Origin: Clostridiales bacterium DTU089
GTDB lineage: Bacteria; Bacillota; Clostridia; Oscillospirales; Acutalibacteraceae
Assembly: GCA_001513045.1 (NCBI GenBank)
Contig: LFSB01000044.1
Location: 1-40,677, forward strand
DNA length: 40,677 nt
Direction: 5' to 3'
Below are positions 22,817 to 31,428 of the stretch, piece after piece (positions within the stretch are counted from its first letter, which is position 1; the number at the start of each line of letters is the position of its first letter). The notes beneath the pieces were generated by a model. It did no database searches, was not told the origin of the DNA, and was given only the letters and a program-made list of their open reading frames with translations. Both the position numbers and the translations under genes were made by a program.

Positions 22817-24556
22817 TTATAATTTTTCCGTTTTAGGTCTGACATTTACACTGTTATAAACGTGATAAATGACATAGCCCGGCTTTGCTCCCTGCGGCTT
22901 TTTCAGGTTTTTAACCTCTGTATAATCCACTGTCACGAGCGTCGATTCCCTTCCGGAGCTGTAGTAAGCGGCTATTTCCGCAGCCTCCACGATTGCGCTG
23001 TCGGTTATCTCTCTGCCTTGTGCGTCTATCACCGTATGTGAACCCGGCATTTTCTGCGCATGAAGCCATATATCATTCTTATTTGCAAGCTTCATTGAAA
23101 GGCGGTCATTCTGCACATTGTTTCTGCCCACAAGCACCCTGAAGCCGTCCGAGGTGAAAAATTCAAGCGGAGGCAGCTCCTGCTGACGCTTCAGCGTTTT
23201 TTTCTGTGTGCCCCTGCGTGAGCGCATATATCCGCCGTTCTCAAGCTCACTTCTTATTTCCGACAGCTCCCGCTCCCCGTCCGCACGCGAAAGCGCATCG
23301 CTCACAGTATCAAGATACTCAAGCTCACGTGTTCCGCTCTCGATAAGGGAGGTAAGCATCTGCTCGGCTGTATGTGCCTTGCGGTACTCCTTATAATACT
23401 TCTGTGCGTTTTGAGAGGGAGAAAGTGCCGGATTTGCAGCAATACGCACAAGCCTGTTCTCATCATAATAGTTAGGCAAATCATAATACAGCGAGCCCTT
23501 TTCAAGCGCATACTGGTTTGCTGTAATCAGCTCGGCATAAATTTTCAGCGTTTCCCTGTCGGCACACTTTTTCAGCTCGTCCTGCTGCGCAAAAAGCTTT
23601 TTCGCAAGCCTGTCTCTTGTATTCGCAACGGTTTTGAACAAATCGGACGCTTTGCTCTTTGAGCGTGAAAGTCTATCACGCTCGGAATAAAAACGCTCAA
23701 GCACCTGAGAGTATGAACCGAGCTGCTCATTGACGGCATCGGCTCCGTACTGATTTATCCTCATAAATGAAAAGTCGGCAGGCTTACCGTCGGCTCCGAA
23801 GACGCACACCGGTGTACCGGTATTTTCGAGAATGCTTTTTTTGATTCCCTCGAGAATATCGGCAAGCCGTTGCTTTTCAGGTGCGTCAAGTGTATCCGCC
23901 GCCACGTCATCCCCGGCGGTATAAAACGCAAGCTCCCTGCACACCAGCGGCGACACGCCCTGAAGGGTTTTCAGCAGCGCAGAGGAAAGCGCAACGCCCT
24001 TTTGACATATCAAATCAACCGCCCCGGCTGTATCTTTAAGTGTTATGTCAAGCTTGTCCTGCGCGGGAGGCAGTACGTACGTAAGTCCCGGAAGAATCTG
24101 ACGCACAGAGGATTTCAGCGCATCGACACGCTTTATTGAATCTATAATACGGTTTTCTGAGTCCATAAGTATGATGTTGCTGTGCTGCGCCATGATTTCA
24201 ATACACAGCGTAAGGCGTTCCGGGTCCCCGATTTCGTTCGTACCGTCAAAATCGAGAAACAGCACACGGTCAAGCCCCTGCTGCCTTACTCCCGAAAATG
24301 ATGAGCCGCACAGCTTCTTGCGAAGCAGCATACACAGCATGGGGGGATTCTGAGGGTTTTCCGGTGCCTCGCTTATAAAATGCACCCGCGGCGATGAGGC
24401 ATCGGCAGTCATAAGCAGCTTATATGCGGCATTCCGGGAACGCAAAAGCAGCACCAGCTCGTTTTTCGAGGGCTGATACACCTTTTCCACTCTTGAAAAG
24501 AGCGCCTGTTCAAGCTCCGTCTTTATAAAGCGGAGAAATATTCCGTCAAGTGCCAT
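22817..24556 (-). CDS. rqcH: Ribosome quality control protein RqcH (NFACT family)
   Basis: This 579-residue protein has the NFACT layout: N-terminal NFACT-N (1-180) with Asp96-Arg97, equivalent to the DR pair needed for Ala tailing in Bacillus RqcH; a HhH and coiled-coil middle (about 290-420); and the C-terminal NFACT-R domain with DIWLHAQKMPGSH and DYTEVKNLKKP. RqcH binds stalled 50S subunits and adds poly-Ala tails with tRNA-Ala. It is often misnamed a fibronectin-binding protein. It ends the ileS-led operon, 16 bases after the Nif3-like gene. AAGGATAT lies before the ATG. Confidence 0.95.
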   Translation of the reverse strand: MALDGIFLRFIKTELEQALFSRVEKVYQPSKNELVLLLRSRNAAYKLLMTADASSPRVHFISEAPENPQNPPMLCMLLRKKLCGSSFSGVRQQGLDRVLFLDFDGTNEIGDPERLTLCIEIMAQHSNIILMDSENRIIDSIKRVDALKSSVRQILPGLTYVLPPAQDKLDITLKDTAGAVDLICQKGVALSSALLKTLQGVSPLVCRELAFYTAGDDVAADTLDAPEKQRLADILEGIKKSILENTGTPVCVFGADGKPADFSFMRINQYGADAVNEQLGSYSQVLERFYSERDRLSRSKSKASDLFKTVANTRDRLAKKLFAQQDELKKCADRETLKIYAELITANQYALEKGSLYYDLPNYYDENRLVRIAANPALSPSQNAQKYYKEYRKAHTAEQMLTSLIESGTRELEYLDTVSDALSRADGERELSEIRSELENGGYMRSRRGTQKKTLKRQQELPPLEFFTSDGFRVLVGRNNVQNDRLSMKLANKNDIWLHAQKMPGSHTVIDAQGREITDSAIVEAAEIAAYYSSGRESTLVTVDYTEVKNLKKPQGAKPGYVIYHVYNSVNVRPKTEKL

Positions 24557-24572
24557 TTTTATATCCTTTTGT

Positions 24573-25331
24573 TTATATGAATTTTACGGGACTTTCCTGA
24601 GAAAGCACCTTTATATCAAGATTGCGGAATTTCGCCTTCAATTTTTCGGCAAGCTCCGGTATTACGGGGTTTTCCGTACTGAAGTGCCCTGCGGCGACAA
24701 CGGTTATTCCCGCATGCACGGCATCAAGGAAATGATGATGGGAAAAATCGCCCGTGACATATGCATCAACTCTGTCTCTTATGACATCCTCAAGAAAATC
24801 ACTGCCGCTGCCTCCGCAAACCGCAACGCGGCGTATTTCACGCCCGCCGTCACAATAGCGCACATGTGTACCCAACGCTTTGCCGACATTTTCTGCAAAC
24901 TTTTCAGGTGACACGGGATTTATCTCCCCCGCCCTTATAAGCTGCCCCTCGGCATTGAGCGAGGGAATCGTGATTATGTTTTTTAAGCCCAGAATAAGTG
25001 CAAGAACATCGTTGACACCGCCGGATGCCGCGTCAAGAGGCGTATGCACGGCTATATGAGCTATACCGCTCCCGGCAAGCTTATATGCAAGGCTGTCGGA
25101 GGTGAAGGTCTTCTGTGCGTTGAAAATAGCCGGGTGATGCGTAACTATCAGCTGTGCACCGGCAGACTGCGCCCGAACAAGTATGTCATCGGTCATATCC
25201 AGCGCAAGACAGACGCATTCCACCGGAGCGTCCATATCGCCGACGATGAGTCCGCTGTTGTCCCAGCTTTCCTGCGAGCTGAAGGGCGCAAACCTGTTGA
25301 GCCATTCATAAATATCCTTGACAGTATACAC
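24573..25331 (-). CDS. Nif3-like dinuclear metal-centre protein (DUF34)
   Basis: This 252-residue protein is of the NIF3/YqfO family. It shows WDNSGLIVGD near residue 23, LIVTHHPAIF near 62 with metal-binding His residues, HTPLDAASGGVND near 97, and the C-terminal GDFSHHHFLDA and AAGHFSTE with further metal ligands. These proteins bind two metal ions; the reaction is unsettled, with cyclohydrolase-like activity suggested for some. The Bacillus version has an inserted central domain; this one is the short form. The start is GTG at 25331 with GGTGG upstream; a TTG at 25364 is less likely. It follows trmK and the YgjV-like gene in the same operon, matching the common trmK-nif3 pairing. Confidence 0.92.
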   Translation of the reverse strand: MYTVKDIYEWLNRFAPFSSQESWDNSGLIVGDMDAPVECVCLALDMTDDILVRAQSAGAQLIVTHHPAIFNAQKTFTSDSLAYKLAGSGIAHIAVHTPLDAASGGVNDVLALILGLKNIITIPSLNAEGQLIRAGEINPVSPEKFAENVGKALGTHVRYCDGGREIRRVAVCGGSGSDFLEDVIRDRVDAYVTGDFSHHHFLDAVHAGITVVAAGHFSTENPVIPELAEKLKAKFRNLDIKVLSQESPVKFI

Positions 25332-25379
25332 AATTATACCACCTTTCGCCGTTGAGCCACACAAAATTCGGCTTTATAT

Positions 25380-25946
25380 TTAAACGTTGGCGTTTTCCGT
25401 CTCAATCGCACTTTTTTCAGCCGCAGCCTTTTCCGGTATTTTCAAAATATCATAACGTACTATCGCAACAATCATTGAAATGAGAATAAAAGCCTCGGTG
25501 AGAGTACAGGCAAAGGAGCGGTTATATATGTTGTATGCAAGCCACATCGGAGAAGACGGAAATGTAAGCAGCCTGACCTTACGGGTATCCTTAATCCACA
25601 GGCTTATACTTGTAAGCGCCATTGCCGTCATGGTCAGCAGAGAAATCGGACCTTCCCACGTGAGTGCGCCCGAGACGAAAAACAATACTTCAAAAAACGC
25701 AGGCCATATGAGGCTGTTTGCCCATTTTTTGTCGCGGTTTGAATAGACAAACGAGCGTCCTATGGAGAGCAAATTTGAAATCGCACCGGAATATGCTCCG
25801 ATGAGGAAATAGTGTAATGCAAAAGCGGCTCCGGCGCACATGTGACAGCGGAGAATATTCTCCCTTTTTCGCTGTTGATATGACACGACCATGAAGCCCG
25901 TGCCTGCGAAGCCTATGACCTGATAAACAATATTCATCCAATCCAA
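25380..25946 (-). CDS. YgjV-like inner-membrane protein
   Basis: This 188-residue protein has about five or six hydrophobic segments and resembles the YgjV/Imp family: QVIGFAGTGFMVVSYQQRKREN at the N-terminus, CHMCAGAAFALHYFLIGAYSGAISNL in the middle and SSPMWLAYNIYNRSFACTLTE near residue 140. The family function is unknown. The frame starts at TTG 25946, with GGAG ten bases upstream; the ATG at 25937 would be too far from that site. It begins one base after the trmK stop, so it is inserted between trmK and nif3. Confidence 0.8.
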   Translation of the reverse strand: MDWMNIVYQVIGFAGTGFMVVSYQQRKRENILRCHMCAGAAFALHYFLIGAYSGAISNLLSIGRSFVYSNRDKKWANSLIWPAFFEVLFFVSGALTWEGPISLLTMTAMALTSISLWIKDTRKVRLLTFPSSPMWLAYNIYNRSFACTLTEAFILISMIVAIVRYDILKIPEKAAAEKSAIETENANV

Positions 25947-25947
25947 A

Positions 25948-26634
25948 TTACAACATCTCCGGACTTTCGATTTGTTTTATTATTTTTTCTATACGGCACA
26001 CCGTTTCCGTGTCGGATTCCGCCGCACGAAGCGCCGCTGCCTTCTTTTTCAGCCGGGAAAGAGTGTTTTTTATGTATATACGCCCCTCCGCGGACTCGCT
26101 TTGCGGCATTTCCCCGACATAATAATATGCCTCATCATGTGTATTTTCCGCTCCCGTATACACGGCGGAAATGACACCGTAAACATGCCCCGGCTCCTGA
26201 GCCGCTTTTTCGCAGAGAATACGGAAGCCGTTTTCACACAGAAATCGTCTTACATCCTCCGAATGGGTTTGAGGCTGCAAAACCAGATGCTTTCCGGCAG
26301 CTTTAAGCCAGGCTGCACGGGAAAGAATTTCCGTCATGAGAGTACCGCCGATGCCCGCGATGACTATTTCGTCAGCCTCGCCCGGAAGCACAGCGTCAAG
26401 CCCGTCGGAAAGCCTTAAAGATATTTTATCCGAAAGCCCGAAACGCCGCAGGGTTTCTGCAGCGTTTTCAAGAGGCATTTTTCGGACGTCACACGCAATC
26501 GCCGATTGTATGCGTCCCTCAAGCACGAGAAACGCCGGAAGATACGCGTGGTCTGTTCCTATGTCGGCAACGGTGCCGCCCGGATTGACAAGCGAGGCGA
26601 CCGCCGCAAGGCGCGCGGTTAGCTTCAACGTCAT
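25948..26634 (-). CDS. trmK: tRNA (adenine22-N1)-methyltransferase TrmK
   Basis: This 228-residue enzyme methylates A22 of tRNA with S-adenosylmethionine. The N-terminal Rossmann domain has motif I VADIGTDHAYLP (residues 21-32), CDVRKMPLENA near 48, and the IAGIGGTLMTEIL loop near 92, typical of TrmK/YqfN. The C-terminal part is a coiled coil (residues about 185-225, SRLKKKAAALRAAESDTE). The length fits. It lies five bases after the DUF1858 gene and has only a weak ribosome binding site, so coupling is likely. Confidence 0.94.
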   Translation of the reverse strand: MTLKLTARLAAVASLVNPGGTVADIGTDHAYLPAFLVLEGRIQSAIACDVRKMPLENAAETLRRFGLSDKISLRLSDGLDAVLPGEADEIVIAGIGGTLMTEILSRAAWLKAAGKHLVLQPQTHSEDVRRFLCENGFRILCEKAAQEPGHVYGVISAVYTGAENTHDEAYYYVGEMPQSESAEGRIYIKNTLSRLKKKAAALRAAESDTETVCRIEKIIKQIESPEML

Positions 26635-26639
26635 CCCGA

Positions 26640-26843
26640 TTATTTGCCGGCGAGGAAATCGTTGATTTTTGCAATAAGCTCATCGGCATTCACGCCGTGA
26701 ACCATGCACGCCTGCTCAAGAGTCTCCCCTCTTGAAGCGGGGCAGCCAAGGCAATGCATACCCATTTCAAGGAAGAAGGGCGCTACATCCCTGCACTCGT
26801 CGAGTATTGAGCCGATTGTCATATCTCTTGTTACCTGTGTCAT
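26640..26843 (-). CDS. DUF1858-domain protein
   Basis: This 67-residue protein matches DUF1858, the small helical domain seen alone or fused to hybrid-cluster/ScdA-type proteins: residues 8-60 read MTIGSILDECRDVAPFFLEMGMHCLGCPASRGETLEQAC with the conserved C-x-x-C. It may bind a metal or an iron-sulfur unit; its role is unknown. AAAGGAG lies nine bases before the ATG. It lies between the glycosyltransferase and trmK in the ileS operon. Confidence 0.92.
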   Translation of the reverse strand: MTQVTRDMTIGSILDECRDVAPFFLEMGMHCLGCPASRGETLEQACMVHGVNADELIAKINDFLAGK

Positions 26844-26857
26844 TTTGATTTTCTCCT

Positions 26858-27805
26858 TTATTCTTTTATTTCATCTGTTTGTATATTCGTTTCATCGATG
26901 ATGAATACCGGTCTTTTTTTCACCTCAAGGTATATCCTTGATATATATTCCCCGATAACGCCCAGACATACGAGAATGAGCCCTCCGAAAATGAAAATTG
27001 CGGAAATTATAGAAGGATATCCGGGCACATCGGTGCCGATAATCAATGTTTTTATTATGGTGTACAGCGCATACAGAAATCCGCATACACTCGCAAGCAC
27101 ACCGACATACAGTGAAAATTTCAGCGGAGCGGTGGAAAAGCCGATTATACCGTCGAGCGCATAGTGTGAGAGCTTCCGGAACGACCACTTTGTGGTACCC
27201 GCGGCGCGTTCACGGTTGACATGCTCAAACCATTTTGTTTTAAAGCCCACCCAGCTGAATATGCCCTTTGAAAAGCGGTTGTATTCCGGCATTGAGAGTA
27301 TTGCTTCGACAACCTTGCGCTTCATCATGCGGTAATCCTGCGCGCCTTCGGCAATATCAACATCCGAAAGCTTGTTGATGACCTTATAAAATCCACGCGA
27401 AAACGCGCTCTTGATTTTTGACTCTCCGGAGCGGTCAACACGTCTGGCTGCCGCAATGTCAAAGCCGGAATCGAGCGCTGCGAGCATGTCGGGAATAAGC
27501 TCCGGCGAATGCTGCAAATCGGCATCGAGTATGCCCACATAGTCGGTACGCGCATATTTCATGCCGGCAAGCATCGCAGATTCCTTGCCGAAGTTGCGAG
27601 AGAGAGAAATGTATTTAACTCGCGTATCCATCTCCGCAAGGCTGCGCAATATCAGCAGAGTTGTGTCCCTGCTGCCGTCGTTTACGAAAAGGAAGGTGAA
27701 AGCATAATCCGTGCACTTTTCAAGCACGGCGGAAACCTCCCTGTAAAACATGGGAAGCACATCCTTCTCGTTATAACACGGAACAATAAGCGTTACCGTC
27801 TTCAT
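26858..27805 (-). CDS. GT2 glycosyltransferase, GtrB/DPM1-like
   Basis: This 315-residue enzyme has a GT-A fold: VTLIVPCYNEKDVLP at the start, FVNDGSRDTT near residue 38, DADLQHSPE near 92 as the metal-binding DxD, and RKLSHYALDGIIGFSTAPL before two C-terminal membrane helices (about 230-255 and 265-290). This is the layout of GtrB/YkcC-type enzymes, which transfer a sugar to undecaprenyl phosphate at the cytoplasmic face. The ATG at 27805 has GGGGAG seven bases upstream; a GTG two codons earlier is too close to it. It starts 13 bases after ileS. The acceptor and sugar are inferred from family only. Confidence 0.92.
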   Translation of the reverse strand: MKTVTLIVPCYNEKDVLPMFYREVSAVLEKCTDYAFTFLFVNDGSRDTTLLILRSLAEMDTRVKYISLSRNFGKESAMLAGMKYARTDYVGILDADLQHSPELIPDMLAALDSGFDIAAARRVDRSGESKIKSAFSRGFYKVINKLSDVDIAEGAQDYRMMKRKVVEAILSMPEYNRFSKGIFSWVGFKTKWFEHVNRERAAGTTKWSFRKLSHYALDGIIGFSTAPLKFSLYVGVLASVCGFLYALYTIIKTLIIGTDVPGYPSIISAIFIFGGLILVCLGVIGEYISRIYLEVKKRPVFIIDETNIQTDEIKE

Positions 27806-27818
27806 GTGCACACTCCCC

Positions 27819-30800
27819 TCAGACCTTCTCGACTCCGAGCGTCACGCCCTCGCCGTTGATGTCCCACTGCTTGACATAGCCGTTCCCTTCGCCTGCGATT
27901 ATCGCGTCGGCAAGCACGTCCGTGCTTATTTCCGCGGAGTTTGCGGCAAATATCTCGCTTATTTTATCGTTGCCCGAAACATAGATTTTTATCCTGTCCA
28001 TAACCTCAAAGCCGGCTTCCTTACGCATTGTCTGAATCTTTGAGATAAGCTCGCGCACAAAGCCCTCCTCGACAAGCTCAGGGGTCAGGGTTGTATCGAT
28101 AACGGTTGTCACGCCGTAATCCGAAACCGCAAAGTAGCCGTCCTTCTGAACGGTGTCGATGAGCAAATCCTCAGCGGTAAGCTCAATGTCCTGACCGTTC
28201 ACCGCAAAGCGGAGCGCGCCCTCGCTGTCGAGCTGCGCCTTTGCCTGAGAGCCGTCAACGCCTGCAAGATATTCCTTTATTCCGCCGAGCGATTTGCCGT
28301 ATTTAGGTCCGACGGTTTTAAGCTGCGGCTTGAAGGAATACGAAATATACTGCGATGCGTCGGACACGAACTCGACCGCCTTGACGTTGAGCTCGTCCTC
28401 GATGATTTCAACATACTTTTCGGACAGCCTTATCTCGGCATTGACGAACATTTTGCCGAGAGGCTGACGGTTCTTTATGTTTGCGCCGTTTCTCGCCGCT
28501 CTGCCGAGCACCACAATGTTGAGTACCTCATCCATGTTCTTTTCAAGCTCGGAATCCACAAGTGCGGGATTTGAAACCGGATAGTCGCAAAGATGCACGC
28601 TCACGGGCGCCTTGGCATCAACACGGCAGACAAGGTTGCGGTATATGTCCTCCGCCATGAAGGGAATCATCGGAGCTGAAAGCTGCGCAACGGTCACAAG
28701 AGCCGTGTAAAGTGTCATATATGCATTGATTTTATCCTGAGCAAGTCCCTGAGCCCAATAGCGCTCACGTCCGCGACGGACATACCAGTTGCTCATGTCG
28801 TCGACAAAGCCCTGAAGCGCTCTCGCCGCCTCGGGTATGCAATAGCTGCCGAGCTGCTTGTCCACCTCGGTTATGAGCGAGTTGAGCTTTGAAAGCAACC
28901 ACTTGTCCATGGTTGAAAGCTTATCCGTATCGAGCGTATGCTCTGTCGGGTTGAAGCCGTCAATGTTCGCATACAGGATATAAAACGCATAGGTGTTCCA
29001 CAGCGTACCCATAAACTTGCGCTGTCCCTCAACAACCGCCTTCCCGTGGAACCGGTTGGGAAGCCAGGGTGCGGAGTTTGTGTAGAAATACCAGCGTATT
29101 GCGTCTGCGCCGTAGGTTGAAAGTGCCTCCATCGGGTCAACTGCATTGCCCTTGGACTTCGACATTTTCTGACCGTTTTCATCCTGAACATGACCGAGCA
29201 CTATGACGTTTTTATAAGGCGCGCGGTTAAATATCAGCGTTGAAACGGCAAGCAGGGAATAGAACCAGCCTCTTGTCTGGTCAACCGCCTCGGAGATGAA
29301 CTCCGCGGGGAACTGCTGCTCGAATTTCTCCTTGTTTTCAAAGGGATAGTGATGCTGTGCAAATGGCATTGCGCCGGAATCATACCAGCAGTCAATAACC
29401 TCAGGCACACGCTTCATTTCGCCGCCGCACTCAGGGCATTTCAGGGTTACGGCATCTATGAAGGGACGGTGCAGCTCTATTTCGGGCGGGCAATTGCCGG
29501 ACATTGCCTTCAATTCCTCAATTGAACCGACGGCATGCTTGTGACCGCACTCACATTCCCATATATTCAGCGGAGTACCCCAGTAGCGGTTGCGGCTGAT
29601 GCCCCAATCCTGAATGTTTTCAAGCCAATCGCCGAAGCGACCCTTGCCGATGCTCTCAGGTATCCAGTTTATTGTGTTGTTGTTACGGATGAGGTCTTCC
29701 TTGACCTCGGTCATCTTTATGAACCAGGTGTCTCTTGCGTAATATATAAGAGGCGTGTCACAGCGCCAGCAATGCGGATAGCTGTGCTCAAATACGGGAG
29801 CCGAGAAAAGCAGACCCTTCTTCTCAAGCGAAACAAGAACCTCCTTGTCCGCCGCCTTGCAGAACATGCCCGGCCAATCGGTTTCCGCCGTCATTTCGCC
29901 CTTGGAGTCAACAAGCTGAACAAAGGGAAGGTCATATTTTTTGCCGACCTTCGAGTCGTCCTCGCCGAACGCCGGCGCGATATGGACTATTCCCGTACCG
30001 TCCGTAAGCGTTACATAATCGTCACAGGTGACATACCAGCACTTCTTTTCGGGGGAAACGAAGCTGAAAAGCGGCTCGTATTCGCGGTACTCAAGCTGCT
30101 TTCCGGTATACTCCTCAAGCACCTGCGCGTCCTCGCCGAGAACAGTGCCTACAAGAGCCTCCGCCATGTAATAGGTGTACTCCCCGCTTTTTACCTTAAC
30201 ATATTTTTCGCGCGGATTGACGCACAGCGCCACGTTCGACGGCAGCGTCCACGGAGTTGTGGTCCATGCCAGGAAGTAAGCATCCTCACCCTTGACCTTG
30301 AAGCGGGCGATTGCCGAGCGCTCCTTGACATCCTTATAGCCCTGCGCGACCTCGTGAGAGGAAAGCGGAGTACCGCAGCGCGGGCAATAGGGCACTATTT
30401 TGAAGCCTTTGTAGAGAAGACCCTTTTCCCAGATTTGCTTGAGCGACCACCACACGGATTCGATGTAGGTGTTGTGATATGTCACATAAGGGTCGTCCAT
30501 ATCCGCCCAGAAGCCGACCGTGCCGGAGAAATCCTCCCACATGCCCTTGTACTTCCAGACGCTCTCCTTACATTTGCCGATAAACGGCTCAAGGCCGTAT
30601 TGCTCGATTTGCTCCTTGCCGTCGATGCCGAGAAGCTTTTCGACCTCAAGCTCAACGGGCAGACCGTGAGTATCCCAGCCCGCCTTACGCGGAACCATAT
30701 AGCCCTTCATGGTTCTGTAACGCGGAATCATATCCTTTATTACGCGGGTCAGCACATGGCCTATATGCGGCTTACCGTTCGCAGTGGGCGGACCGTCATA

Positions 30801-30935
30801 AAATGTGTATACGGGGCAGCCGTCCCTCTGCGCCATGCTCTGACGGAAAATATCGTTCTTCTTCCAGAAATCGAGAACCGCCTTTTCGCGTGTCACAAAA
30901 TCGAAATCCGAAGAAACCTTTTCGTAAACGGACAT
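27819..30935 (-). CDS. ileS: Isoleucyl-tRNA synthetase, eukaryote-like type 2
   Basis: This 1038-residue enzyme charges tRNA-Ile. The first signature is GPPTANGKPHIGHVLTRV (HIGH-class), with GWDTHGLPVELEVEK near residue 90, an editing domain with AWTTTPWTLPSN, and KMSKSKGN near 600. The C-terminal half holds the anticodon-binding helices. The spellings GPPTANG and GWDTHGLPVE and the long C-terminus mark the type 2 (eukaryote-like) clade, as opposed to the roughly 920-residue Bacillus type. Type 2 enzymes are often less sensitive to mupirocin; that is family knowledge, not shown here. The ATG at 30935 has GGAGG eight bases upstream. A T-box controls it. Confidence 0.97.
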   Translation of the reverse strand: MSVYEKVSSDFDFVTREKAVLDFWKKNDIFRQSMAQRDGCPVYTFYDGPPTANGKPHIGHVLTRVIKDMIPRYRTMKGYMVPRKAGWDTHGLPVELEVEKLLGIDGKEQIEQYGLEPFIGKCKESVWKYKGMWEDFSGTVGFWADMDDPYVTYHNTYIESVWWSLKQIWEKGLLYKGFKIVPYCPRCGTPLSSHEVAQGYKDVKERSAIARFKVKGEDAYFLAWTTTPWTLPSNVALCVNPREKYVKVKSGEYTYYMAEALVGTVLGEDAQVLEEYTGKQLEYREYEPLFSFVSPEKKCWYVTCDDYVTLTDGTGIVHIAPAFGEDDSKVGKKYDLPFVQLVDSKGEMTAETDWPGMFCKAADKEVLVSLEKKGLLFSAPVFEHSYPHCWRCDTPLIYYARDTWFIKMTEVKEDLIRNNNTINWIPESIGKGRFGDWLENIQDWGISRNRYWGTPLNIWECECGHKHAVGSIEELKAMSGNCPPEIELHRPFIDAVTLKCPECGGEMKRVPEVIDCWYDSGAMPFAQHHYPFENKEKFEQQFPAEFISEAVDQTRGWFYSLLAVSTLIFNRAPYKNVIVLGHVQDENGQKMSKSKGNAVDPMEALSTYGADAIRWYFYTNSAPWLPNRFHGKAVVEGQRKFMGTLWNTYAFYILYANIDGFNPTEHTLDTDKLSTMDKWLLSKLNSLITEVDKQLGSYCIPEAARALQGFVDDMSNWYVRRGRERYWAQGLAQDKINAYMTLYTALVTVAQLSAPMIPFMAEDIYRNLVCRVDAKAPVSVHLCDYPVSNPALVDSELEKNMDEVLNIVVLGRAARNGANIKNRQPLGKMFVNAEIRLSEKYVEIIEDELNVKAVEFVSDASQYISYSFKPQLKTVGPKYGKSLGGIKEYLAGVDGSQAKAQLDSEGALRFAVNGQDIELTAEDLLIDTVQKDGYFAVSDYGVTTVIDTTLTPELVEEGFVRELISKIQTMRKEAGFEVMDRIKIYVSGNDKISEIFAANSAEISTDVLADAIIAGEGNGYVKQWDINGEGVTLGVEKV

Positions 30936-30949
30936 TGTTAAAACCTCCA

Positions 30950-30987
30950 AAAAAATATCTTCGCCCCGATATAACAGGACGAAGATT
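30950..30987 (-). terminator. T-box terminator hairpin of ileS
   Basis: ATCTTCGTCC pairs with GGGGCGAAGAT around a short loop, followed on the minus strand by seven T. The left arm would be sequestered in the competing antiterminator when uncharged tRNA is bound. Confidence 0.88.
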
Positions 30988-31200
30988 TATTCGTTGACCA
31001 CCCATTAACATACATAATATGCCGTCCCGTAACGCAGGACATGCGACAAAGCCTACTCGGTTAATCTTTCGGTTTGCGATTCGGGAGTGATTTTCATCGC
31101 GGACGCCGCGCAGCGGGCTTGCACCTTACCCCGCCTCTCTGGAGCGCACATTTCCGGATTACTCTCTCCGTCTTTATCTTTCGGTGAATTCAGTTTTCGG
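30950..31200 (-). promoter_or_regulatory. T-box riboswitch (AUC isoleucine specifier)
   Basis: Reading the minus strand, the leader contains an AGTA loop motif near its start. AGAGAGGCGGGG...GGTGCAAGCCCGC forms the distal Stem I arm (31113-31141). An ATC specifier codon sits in GAAAATCACTCC (31089-31091), matching Ile. A GAGTAGG motif follows, then the antiterminator sequence GGGTGGTC (30998-31003), whose TGG can pair with the tRNA CCA end. It ends in a terminator hairpin CTTCGTCC/GGGGCGAAG (30957-30987) and a T7 run, just before the ileS ribosome binding site. Uncharged tRNA-Ile should prevent termination. Confidence 0.93.
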
Positions 31201-31203
31201 TTG

Positions 31204-31233
31204 AGTATACCATAATAATAAAGGAATGTCAAC
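31204..31233 (-). promoter_or_regulatory. Sigma-A promoter of the ileS operon
   Basis: On the minus strand TTGACA (31228-31233) and TATACT (31204-31209) are separated by 18 plus-strand positions, about 17 bases of spacer, just before the T-box Stem I. Confidence 0.88.
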
Positions 31234-31428
31234 GTATTTTTCCTTAAGGCGACGGGAGCCTGTAGCGTCACCGCAGTTTGTTTTCCGCCGAAAGCAAGGT
31301 GGTGCCGAATCCATACATAGACAATTTACCAACTGCTGATATAGCAATAAATACAAATAAATCAATGTGCACATTTTCAACCGCCGCCGAGATTTTTGCA
31401 TTCTCTGAATTATGACCGACGAGCTTTT
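31234..31428. other. Non-coding gap between sigF and the ileS promoter
   Basis: About 195 bases with no convincing gene. An imperfect stem GGTGACG / CGTCGCC around 31247-31270 could end sigF transcription, but no T-run follows. Nothing else is recognised. Confidence 0.5.

Noticed and set aside
29535-30941. Long plus-strand open frame of 468 codons
   Set aside because: It lies wholly opposite ileS, has no recognisable domains, and is a product of codon bias in the real gene.
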